This document shows, in pieces, positions 1 through 8,924 of a stretch of 8,924 nt of DNA; position 1 is the stretch's first letter, and every line of letters starts with the position of its first letter. The translations under genes were made by a program, and so were the position numbers. The stretch is from positions 1 to 8,924 of the forward strand of contig JAQVAJ010000039.1 of the NCBI GenBank assembly GCA_028690885.1, written 5' to 3'. Below the pieces are notes generated by a model. That model searched no databases, was not told the DNA's origin, and saw only the letters and a list, made by a program, of their open reading frames with translations. The stretch comes from Clostridia bacterium (GTDB lineage Bacteria; Bacillota; Clostridia; DUPQ01).

Positions 1-1072
1 TTGTAACTTTCTTGCTGAATAATAAAATACTAACAACAGAACCAAAAGATAGTATAAAACCTGTGTTATATATAGATAAAGGGTTAATTGCTAATATCAA
101 AACAAGAGCGATGCTAATAACTGACGACTTTTTTGAATCATAAAGGAAAGTTTTACATACAGCTATACAAATAAAACATATTGCAGATCTTATTGCACCA
201 ATCTTCATGCCTGTAAATACAAGTAAAATTAAAATCAAACAAGTAAAAATTATAAAATTTATGTACTTCCTTCTAACTAAAAGTATGGAGAGTAATGCCA
301 TTGGCAATATAAGAATACTGAAGTGTGTACCAGATATACTTAATAGATGTGATAATCCACTTTTTCTAAATAGTAAATCAATTTCATTATCTATGTGTTC
401 AGAACCTCCTGTTATTAGCGCAACTGATATGTTTTTCTCCTGTTTAGAAAGATTCATGCTAGCTCTTTTAACAGCTTTATTTCGTAGAATTCCAATTTTG
501 TATAATATAGTTTTCTTTCCAATGTTAGTTATATTTTCATAATCTGAATATATTGTAGCAGTCACATTTTTTGAGTAACAATATTTCTGATAATCAAATT
601 GACCTTTATTTGTTGCTTTTTGAGGTTTATATAGTTTTCCTTCAATAATATAAATATCACCTGTGTTAATACTTGAATTATCATTAATATCAGATAAAAC
701 TACATTGTAATTAAATCCATCTGTACAATTTATAGTAAATTTTAGTTCTTTTTCATTTATTTCATTTAAATTTTTCACATACCCTATAATTCTTATACTT
801 TTTTTATCATTATGAATATTATTATTATCAATAGCAGAAAAATAAACAGATGAATAAATATAGAAGAATATGAAAAACAGAACAAGAAAAGATGTTACAG
901 CTATTTTATATTTTATCGAATATTTATTTTCCTTGATATTTATATATAAATAGAAAAGCAATAATAAAAGAAACAGTATATATGATGTTATCTTCTCATA
1001 GGAAGTACCTATATAAATACCTGTAATAGAAAAAATGGCTAAAAAAGGCATAAATGACTTTTTGATTATCAT
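1..1072 (-). CDS. comEC: ComEC/Rec2-family DNA internalisation channel, N-terminal part (3' end outside window)
   Basis: An uninterrupted minus-strand frame of 357 codons runs from ATG at 1072-1070 off the left edge. AAAGG four bases upstream serves as ribosome binding site; a second ATG at codon 8 is an alternative start. Hydrophobic segments lie at about residues 8-22, 31-45 and 58-78. A soluble, strand-rich stretch at about 90-180 fits the DUF4131/OB-like domain of ComEC. The Competence domain follows with GLSHLLSISGTH (239-250), GAIRSAICF (292-300) and NPLSIYNTGFILSFGS (330-345), all hallmark positions of this family, in a membrane-embedded region. Family members form the membrane channel that takes transforming DNA, as single strand, into the cytoplasm. 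B. subtilis ComEC is about 776 residues, so roughly half is visible and any C-terminal metallo-beta-lactamase-like domain would lie beyond the edge. No other competence gene is present. It starts 63 bases after the DUF4091 gene with no clear terminator between, so it may be co-transcribed. Family call is firm; a role in transformation is inferred. Confidence 0.88.
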   Translation of the reverse strand, partial: MIIKKSFMPFLAIFSITGIYIGTSYEKITSYILFLLLLLFYLYINIKENKYSIKYKIAVTSFLVLFFIFFYIYSSVYFSAIDNNNIHNDKKSIRIIGYVKNLNEINEKELKFTINCTDGFNYNVVLSDINDNSSINTGDIYIIEGKLYKPQKATNKGQFDYQKYCYSKNVTATIYSDYENITNIGKKTILYKIGILRNKAVKRASMNLSKQEKNISVALITGGSEHIDNEIDLLFRKSGLSHLLSISGTHFSILILPMALLSILLVRRKYINFIIFTCLILILLVFTGMKIGAIRSAICFICIAVCKTFLYDSKKSSVISIALVLILAINPLSIYNTGFILSFGSVVSILLFSKKVT

Positions 1073-1087
1073 TCAACCTTTATAATC

Positions 1088-1105
1088 TAATAATCAGTAT
1101 TATTA
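1088..1105. repeat. Perfect AT-only inverted repeat between the DUF4091 gene and comEC
   Basis: TAATAAT and ATTATTA form a perfect 7-base inverted repeat around a CAGT loop, in the 63-base gap upstream of comEC. The stem has no G/C pairs and no U-run follows on the minus strand, so it does not qualify as an intrinsic terminator. It could be a weak operator or simply chance in AT-rich DNA. I saw no convincing -35/-10 pair for comEC in this gap. Confidence 0.4.
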
Positions 1106-1135
1106 CATATACAAAAGAAGTAAAATTACTAGATT

Positions 1136-2815
1136 TTAGATTTTCTTGATATCTTTAATGTGCTGACTAATTTCACGATTTATTTTTTTTCTTAAATTTA
1201 AAATGTAATCGTTGTTTCTTGGGTAATTATTAAATGTCAATTCATCAATCTCTTCTTCAATGATACTAATAACATGACTATATGAAGTTAATTTCTCTAA
1301 AGTTTTAAATGCTCTTATATCTTGTAAAGCTTCATTAAAAATTAGTAATCTTAAAGATTTAAGCGGCTTATAGTCATTTCCTGGATAAACGGTATATGCA
1401 TCTCCACTTGGTGCAAAGAAATCAGCATCAGTAATTAAAAAAGGATTAATTAATTTTCTTGAATACTGGTTATAATAAAAATTATATCCCCAATGTAAAA
1501 AACCTTCTATATCATATTTATATAACTGTGCACCAATAATCCTGTTTCTGTAGGAAGGCATAGCAATATATCTGTTGCTTACATCTATATATTGACCACC
1601 ACAGTAATATGCCCACAAATTTTTTACTTTTAATTCAATAAAGTCATGTATCTTATCTGTTGAAGGAATAGGTTTTTTAACAATTCCCTGTTTATAAAAC
1701 TCAATAGAAGATAATGCATCTGTAACCATGTAGTCTTCAAGCAAGTCAGAAATAGTATTTTTTGCTGCTTTGTAATTATCAACTGTTTTTTCATTAGGTT
1801 CATCAGATATATGAAATATACACTTTTTATCTATGTTAAGTTTTTTAAGATGAATAATTAGATTTTTAATAAAATCACGTAAGAATACAACATAGTCATC
1901 CGATGTAGAATCAGTATCCCATCCGAATATTCTCTTTTTTCTTCCATTTACTGTAGCTATAATCTTTGGTGCATGTTTCGCTCCCCATTGTGTAAAGAAA
2001 TGAGATATTTCAAAAAATTCTATGTTATTTTTCCTGCATAAGTTAATCCATTTATCAAGAAGATCATAATTATACTCATATCCTAAATCACTTTTTCTTA
2101 TGCCAATAAGTTGAATTGTAGGTCTTTCTCCTCCTATTTTTGTATCTAAAGGAGGTGTAAGAACAGGAGTAAGAATTGTATTAATACCATACTCGCTAGC
2201 AGTCTTCATAAAATTATCGATTATCTTAAAATGTTTTTCTGATAAAGGCTTTACATTGTAATAAGAAGATAAACAGTCTGAATGAAACCACTGTGTATAT
2301 TTGATTTTTTCATCATCTAAATATGAATTTATTATCTCAATACTTATTTCTGTTTTATAAAGTATCTCATTATCACTGTCGAAAAATATGCATTCCAAAG
2401 TATATTCTCCATGAAATAATGAATTATAATCAAGATTGATTTCTATAAAGAGTGATTGAAGAACATTCGGAACAAAATAAACATTATCTGAGTGAATATA
2501 CTCGTCAAGCAAATCTGGATAAAGATACGGCTCTTTTTTTTGGTAATCTAATTCTTTAGTATTATGCATAACAGGAAATCTGCATGGAACAGATTCAACT
2601 TTGTAAATCTTTATAAATTCATTTAATTCTGATTTAATCATAAAAAATGCAGGCTTCTTATCACGCAGAGTATCGGAATATACTGTATATGCAATCTGAA
2701 AATTAAGCTTTTCATTCTTGAGACATGACAAATTGTTTATTGATTTTAATAATGAAATATCATCATTAATAAAACATTTTTCTAATGATGATATGATTTT
2801 CGCTGAGTATTTCAT
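1136..2815 (-). CDS. DUF4091 protein, putative cytosolic GH123-like N-acetylhexosaminidase
   Basis: This 559-residue protein has a beta-rich N-terminal half (about 1-165), then a probable TIM-barrel catalytic region and a C-terminal DUF4091-type section. Visible marks are HISDEP (335-340), WAYYCGGQY (401-409), GFLHWGYNFYY (438-448), GDAYTVYPG (471-479) and a final helix SLRLLIFNEALQDIRAF (487-503). The adjacent Asp338-Glu339 pair matches the Asp-Glu arrangement used for substrate-assisted catalysis in GH123 beta-N-acetylgalactosaminidases, to which DUF4091 proteins are related. There is no signal peptide or membrane segment, so it should act in the cytoplasm on imported oligosaccharides. ATG overlaps the kinase stop codon (ATGA) and follows a strong GGGAGGG site, implying translational coupling. 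Kinase and deaminase neighbours support an amino-sugar substrate. The exact substrate, and even hydrolase activity, are inferred. It could alternatively act on another glycan or have lost activity. Confidence 0.78.
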   Translation of the reverse strand: MKYSAKIISSLEKCFINDDISLLKSINNLSCLKNEKLNFQIAYTVYSDTLRDKKPAFFMIKSELNEFIKIYKVESVPCRFPVMHNTKELDYQKKEPYLYPDLLDEYIHSDNVYFVPNVLQSLFIEINLDYNSLFHGEYTLECIFFDSDNEILYKTEISIEIINSYLDDEKIKYTQWFHSDCLSSYYNVKPLSEKHFKIIDNFMKTASEYGINTILTPVLTPPLDTKIGGERPTIQLIGIRKSDLGYEYNYDLLDKWINLCRKNNIEFFEISHFFTQWGAKHAPKIIATVNGRKKRIFGWDTDSTSDDYVVFLRDFIKNLIIHLKKLNIDKKCIFHISDEPNEKTVDNYKAAKNTISDLLEDYMVTDALSSIEFYKQGIVKKPIPSTDKIHDFIELKVKNLWAYYCGGQYIDVSNRYIAMPSYRNRIIGAQLYKYDIEGFLHWGYNFYYNQYSRKLINPFLITDADFFAPSGDAYTVYPGNDYKPLKSLRLLIFNEALQDIRAFKTLEKLTSYSHVISIIEEEIDELTFNNYPRNNDYILNLRKKINREISQHIKDIKKI

Positions 2816-3906
2816 ACACCCTCCCTTATTATGTCATAAACTATTTTATTCATTTTTTCAATATTGTATTCAATTTCTGAAACCAACTTAAACTGAGTTC
2901 TTGCACGGTATAAGTTGTGATCTTTCTTATGAATAGCAAAATATATATCATTGTTTAAATAGTCGGTCAGAAATCTCATTCCTATTTCCATAGTAATTAA
3001 TTTTATAGAGAAAGGAAGCAATGATAATTCGCATTGAGTTATACTATCTTTCATAGATGATATGAATCCTTTTGTGAATGCTACAAAATTATCGATAACA
3101 AAATGAACTTTATTTAAATCTTGTTCGTCTTCTGCAGCTGATGAACCTGATATTCTCAAAGCATCACCGTAATCATATAAAATTGATCCTGGCATTACAG
3201 TATCAAGATCAAGAATACATATGGGTTTATCAGTGTACTTGTCAAAAAGCAGATTATTTAATTTAGTATCATTATGAGTAACTCTTAAAGGAATTGTATC
3301 ATCATTAATTCTGTTTATTATTAAATGGCAATCTTCTTCTCTTTTTAAAAGAAATTCAATTTCATCAGTTACATTTAAAGCTCTGTTGGCAACATCATCT
3401 TGTAAGGCTTTTTTGAAATTATCAAATCTCTTTGGAGTATTATGGAAATCTTTAATTGTATCATTGAGTGTAGACATATCATAATCTGATAACAAATTCA
3501 AAAAATCACCAAAAGCAAAACCGCTTTCATATATTACTTTTAAACTTTTAGGTTCCTGATATGTTATTACATCATCTATAAATAGATATGATCTCCAATA
3601 TTCATTATTGGAATCCACATAAAAAAGAGAATCCGTTTTGGTTTTTATTACTGATAAAGTTTCTCTTTTATTGTCCCCTCCTCTATCTGAAATTTTCTTT
3701 TTAAGAAACTCAGTAACATTAAAAATATTTTCCATAAGACCTACTGGATCTTTAAAAACTGCAGTATTAATCTTTTGAAGGGTATACTTATTAATATCTG
3801 TTGTTACAACATATGTTTTATTAATATGTCCTGCACCTAAAGGTGAAATGTCAGTAATATTTCCTCTATAGCTAAAATTATTGGCTATTTCAAATTCATT
3901 AGTCAT
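2812..3906 (-). CDS. N-acetylhexosamine 1-kinase-like phosphotransferase (APH fold)
   Basis: This 364-residue cytosolic protein belongs to the aminoglycoside-phosphotransferase/choline-kinase fold, in the subgroup of Bifidobacterium NahK (LnpB). That enzyme uses ATP to phosphorylate GlcNAc or GalNAc at C1. The N-lobe carries GAGHINKTY (24-32) and YTLQKIN (41-47). The C-lobe has the catalytic loop RVTHNDTKLNN (208-218), with Asp213 as expected base, and the metal-binding ILDLDTVMPG (231-240). Further subgroup signatures are AAEDEQDL (257-264), MRFLTDYL (310-317) and DHNLYRARTQ (329-338). Length suits the family. GAGG overlaps the upstream deaminase stop, and the ATG lies 8 bases after that gene; its own stop overlaps the DUF4091 start by 4 bases, so the three are almost surely one operon. 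Despite the fold, antibiotic resistance is unlikely given the NahK-type motifs and sugar-gene context. Phosphorylation of the 1-position is taken from the characterised relatives and not proven here. Confidence 0.85.
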   Translation of the reverse strand: MTNEFEIANNFSYRGNITDISPLGAGHINKTYVVTTDINKYTLQKINTAVFKDPVGLMENIFNVTEFLKKKISDRGGDNKRETLSVIKTKTDSLFYVDSNNEYWRSYLFIDDVITYQEPKSLKVIYESGFAFGDFLNLLSDYDMSTLNDTIKDFHNTPKRFDNFKKALQDDVANRALNVTDEIEFLLKREEDCHLIINRINDDTIPLRVTHNDTKLNNLLFDKYTDKPICILDLDTVMPGSILYDYGDALRISGSSAAEDEQDLNKVHFVIDNFVAFTKGFISSMKDSITQCELSLLPFSIKLITMEIGMRFLTDYLNNDIYFAIHKKDHNLYRARTQFKLVSEIEYNIEKMNKIVYDIIREGV

Positions 3907-3914
3907 ATATTACC

Positions 3915-4682
3915 TCACATTATTCTAGAAGCGCTTAGTTTGTCCAAATACAGCTTTGCTGATAAATGTAATCTAAGTATACTCGCTGGACATGTTTCCT
4001 TTATTTCGCCATTTAAAGTATCATAAACTGCATCAGCTTTTGATTGTGCAGGAACCATACAGAATAGTTTTTTAGCTTCAAACAACGCTGGTATAGTTAG
4101 TGTCATTGCATATTTTGGAACCTTGTCGATATTGTCGAAACAACCATCATTTACTTGTTGGTTTCTGCACTTTTCATCAAGTTTAACTATCTTAACTTTA
4201 AACTTATCTGAAAAATCAGCAACTGGAGGATCATTAAATGCTATATGGCCATTTTCACCAATTCCCATACATACGATATCTATCTGGTTATTTATTAGCA
4301 ATTCTTCATACCGAGAACATTCTTTAGTAACATCATCACAAGAAGGGTTAAGATAGTTAATTGATTTGAAATTTACTTTTGAGAAAATAGCATTTTTTAA
4401 AAAATTGCCAAATCCCTGAGGGGCATCTTCACTTATACCAAGGTATTCATCCATATGATATGCATTTATTCTTTCCCATTGGATATCATTATATGAAATC
4501 AAAGCTTCTAAAAAATCATTTTGTGATGGAGCTGCAGCAAATATTATATTAATCTCATCTTTCTGAGTTAATGCTTTTCTGATTGCTTCTTTTACATCAT
4601 TAGCTGCTTTTTTACCCATATTGCTTCGATTATCAAAAATGTTTACATCCAGATTATCTTTTTTAAAACTTTTTACCAACAT
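3915..4682 (-). CDS. Divergent NagB-type glucosamine-6-phosphate deaminase/isomerase
   Basis: This 255-residue soluble protein is of the NagB/6-phosphogluconolactonase sugar-isomerase fold. NagB converts glucosamine-6-phosphate to fructose-6-phosphate and ammonia. Visible motifs are HMDEYLG (76-82), whose Asp78 corresponds to the proton-transferring Asp72 of E. coli NagB, and GIGENGHIAFNDPP (140-153), with His146 matching catalytic His143. QQVNDGCF (175-182) and CPASILRLH (231-239) follow. Two differences stand out: the canonical phosphate-loop GGTP is replaced by AAAPSQ (49-54), and the NEP glutamate (E. coli Glu148) is Asp151. Asn144 at the E. coli Asp141 position also occurs in B. subtilis NagB and is not alarming. 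AAGGAG lies 6 bases before the ATG. It is the first gene after the enolase terminator and is followed within 8 bases by the hexosamine kinase. Deaminase is the likeliest function, but this clade may use a related sugar phosphate, so I give no symbol. Confidence 0.82.
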   Translation of the reverse strand: MLVKSFKKDNLDVNIFDNRSNMGKKAANDVKEAIRKALTQKDEINIIFAAAPSQNDFLEALISYNDIQWERINAYHMDEYLGISEDAPQGFGNFLKNAIFSKVNFKSINYLNPSCDDVTKECSRYEELLINNQIDIVCMGIGENGHIAFNDPPVADFSDKFKVKIVKLDEKCRNQQVNDGCFDNIDKVPKYAMTLTIPALFEAKKLFCMVPAQSKADAVYDTLNGEIKETCPASILRLHLSAKLYLDKLSASRIM

Positions 4683-4711
4683 AATTTTCTCCTTTTGAAA
4701 TATATGTATTG

Positions 4712-4740
4712 ATTATATATATAAAAATAAAAAGGCACAA
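4712..4740 (-). promoter_or_regulatory. Putative sigma-A-type promoter of the hexosamine operon
   Basis: On the minus strand a perfect TATAAT (4717-4712) is preceded, after a 17-base spacer, by TTGTGC (4740-4735). Only the TTG matches the -35 consensus TTGACA. Transcription would start around 4705, giving a leader of about 20 bases containing the AAGGAG site of the deaminase gene. The proposed -35 falls inside the downstream arm of the enolase terminator, so the two elements share bases. Position between a terminator and the first gene of a new unit supports the call. The weak -35 and AT-rich background limit confidence. Confidence 0.5.
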
Positions 4741-4757
4741 TCATTTGACTGTGCCTT
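4724..4757 (-). terminator. Intrinsic terminator after eno
   Basis: In minus-strand RNA, AAGGCACAGUC (4757-4747) pairs with GAUUGUGCCUU (4742-4732). This gives an 11-bp stem with one G-U pair and a four-base AAAU loop. A run of Us broken by a single A follows (UUUAUUUUU after the stem). It lies 20 bases after the eno stop codon and should end the glycolytic transcript before the hexosamine genes. Confidence 0.88.
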
Positions 4758-4776
4758 ATATGGTATTTATTGAAAA

Positions 4777-6861
<2,085 letters not shown>

Positions 6862-6865
<4 letters not shown>

Positions 6866-8052
6866 TTATCCTCCAATACATCAATTCCAGGTAATACTTT
6901 TCCTTCTAAAAATTCTAAAGAAGCTCCTCCACCTGTAGAAATGTGTGTTACTTTATCAGCATATCCTAATATTTCAACTGCTGCAGCACTATCACCACCA
7001 CCAATTATTGATACAGCACCAGATTCTGCAACAGCCTTTGCTATTTGTCTTGTTCCATTTGCAAAGTTCTCAAATTCAAAAACTCCCATAGGTCCATTCC
7101 AAACTATAGTTTTTGCTTTCAATATTTCTTCTGTAAATGAAGCTATTGTCTTTTCACCTATATCCATTCCCATCATATTGTCTGGTATGGAACAACAATC
7201 CACAGTCTTTTTATTTGCTTCATTACTAAATGAATCAGCAACAACTGAATCCAAAGGAAGAAGAAGTTTAACATTCTTTTTCTCTGCTTTTTTTATTAAC
7301 TCATCCGCTAAACCGATTTTATCCAGTTCACAAATTGATGTACCAATTTCATAACCTTTTGCTTTATCAAATGTGTAAGCCATGCCTCCGCCTACAAGAA
7401 TAGTATCAACCTTATCTAAAAGGCTTTCAATAACACCAATCTTATCAGATACTTTAGCTCCGCCAAGTATAGCAACAAATGGTCTTTCAGGATCTTTCAA
7501 AGCTTTCCCCATTATGTCAATTTCTTTTTTAATAAGATAACCGCACACTGCAGGAAGATAATCAGCTAAACCTGCTGTTGAAGCATGAGCTCTATGAGCA
7601 GTTCCAAAAGCGTCATTAACGAATATTTCAGCCATAGATGCTAATTCTTTGGCAAAAGCAGGATCATTTTTCTCCTCTTCAGCATGAAATCTTACATTTT
7701 CAAGCAGCATAACATCACCATCTTTAAGTGAAGCAGCTTTACTTTTAGCATCAGGCCCGATGACATCCTCAGCTAATACTACTTTTTTTCCTAAAAGTGA
7801 AGTTATTCTTTCGGCTATAGGGCCTAAGGAATACTTCATATTAAATTCTCCCTTTGGGCGTCCTAAATGAGAAACTAGTATAGTTTTTGCACCATTTTCA
7901 GATAAATATCTGATAGTTCTCATTGCTTCACGTATTCTTTTGTCGTCAGTAATAACTCCATCTTTTAAGGGAACGTTAAAATCCATCCTTGCTATAACTC
8001 TTTTTCCAGAAACATTGATATCTTCTATTGTTTTTTTATTCAATGATGCCAT
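6862..8052 (-). CDS. pgk: Phosphoglycerate kinase
   Basis: The enzyme transfers phosphate from 1,3-bisphosphoglycerate to ADP, giving 3-phosphoglycerate and ATP. Its 396 residues are full length for the two-lobed monomer. The N-lobe substrate site shows ARMDFNVPL (21-29), SHLGRPKG (61-68) and [10 protein letters not shown] (121-130), then [16 protein letters not shown] (144-159). The C-lobe nucleotide site shows [10 protein letters not shown] (195-204), GGGMAYTF (221-228), WNGPMGVFE (318-326) and IGGGDSAAA (350-358), and [13 protein letters not shown] (372-384) near the end. AAAGGAG lies just before the ATG. It begins 48 bases after gap, beyond a hairpin with U-run, and I see no separate promoter in that gap. 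Its expression therefore probably depends on readthrough from gap. The end overlaps tpiA by 4 bases. Confidence 0.99.
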
Positions 8053-8069
8053 TATTATTCTCCTTTATT

Positions 8070-8095
8070 AAAAAAGACCCGCATATACGGGCCTT
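8070..8095 (-). terminator. Intrinsic terminator or attenuator between gap and pgk
   Basis: In minus-strand RNA, AAGGCCCGU (8095-8087) pairs with GCGGGUCUU (8082-8074) across an AUAU loop. The 9-bp stem includes two G-U pairs and runs into U-rich sequence, six Us in total at 8075-8070. It lies 5 bases past the gap stop codon. Because pgk follows within 48 bases with no visible promoter, it is more likely a partial terminator, or a 3'-end stabiliser for gap mRNA, than an absolute stop. Confidence 0.8.
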
Positions 8096-8100
8096 AGTTA

Positions 8101-8924
<824 letters not shown>

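Noticed and set aside
207..542. Plus-strand open frame of 111 codons at the left end
   Set aside because: It lies wholly antisense to the ComEC-family frame, which carries family motifs such as GLSHLLSISGTH. The plus-strand translation has no recognisable domain.
1073..1135. Terminator or promoter in the gap before comEC
   Set aside because: The palindrome there has no G/C pairs and no following U-run, and candidate -35/-10 pairs match consensus poorly.
2812..3906. Aminoglycoside resistance kinase
   Set aside because: The fold is shared, but the HNDTKLNN, LDLDTVMPG and AAEDE motifs and the sugar-gene neighbours match the NahK-type N-acetylhexosamine kinase subgroup.
3926..3939. cre-like catabolite-repression site (core AAGCGCTT) at the end of the deaminase gene
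   Set aside because: The 8-base core matches, but the flanks do not (9 of 14 positions against TGAAAGCGCTTTCA). It encodes conserved-looking C-terminal residues and is downstream of the operon's start. A palindromic core alone is weak evidence.
6941..7354. Plus-strand open frame of 137 codons inside pgk
   Set aside because: It is antisense to conserved C-lobe pgk sequence. Low-complexity Ser/Ile/Ala-rich translation is typical of a shadow frame. The same applies to the plus-strand frames inside the deaminase gene, eno, tpiA and gap.

Overview
The window is AT-rich and every recognised gene lies on the minus strand, so transcription runs from the right edge to the left. The core is a glycolytic gene run in the order gap, pgk, tpiA, eno. 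With GGAGG-type ribosome binding sites, low G+C and the enolase sequence style, this suggests a low-GC Gram-positive of the Bacillota. A clostridial (Lachnospiraceae/Eubacteriales-like) host is my inference, not something the sequence proves.

Reading in the direction of transcription: (1) 8924-8101 is the 3' part of glyceraldehyde-3-phosphate dehydrogenase, whose N-terminus is beyond the edge. A hairpin plus U-run at 8095-8070 separates it from (2) pgk (8052-6862), (3) tpiA (6865-6110, overlapping pgk by 4 bases) and (4) eno (6096-4777, 13 bases after tpiA). The gene for phosphoglycerate mutase, often placed between tpiA and eno in this kind of operon, is not there. A strong intrinsic terminator at 4757-4724 ends the glycolytic unit.

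A second unit begins right after it. A perfect TATAAT -10 box (4717-4712) lies 17 bases from a weak -35 that would sit inside the terminator stem. The unit encodes (5) a divergent NagB-type glucosamine-6-phosphate deaminase (4682-3915), (6) a NahK/LnpB-type N-acetylhexosamine 1-kinase (3906-2812) and (7) a cytosolic DUF4091 protein resembling GH123 beta-N-acetylgalactosaminidases (2815-1136). The genes are 8 bases apart and then overlap by 4. Together they look like an intracellular salvage module: a hydrolase releases N-acetylhexosamine from an imported glycan, the kinase phosphorylates it, and the deaminase feeds sugar phosphate towards the neighbouring glycolytic enzymes. Deacetylase, epimerase or mutase and transporter are not in the window.

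After a 63-base gap comes (8) the N-terminal half of a ComEC/Rec2-family DNA-uptake channel (1072-1, running off the left edge). This gene has no stop in the window but reads open for 357 codons.

No non-coding stretch exceeds about 95 bases. I see no tRNA, rRNA, CRISPR array, insertion sequence, phage gene or riboswitch. Most of the window is ordinary core metabolism. The part that deserves a closer look is the three-gene hexosamine module, especially the unusual active-site sequences of its deaminase and the unassigned hydrolase.
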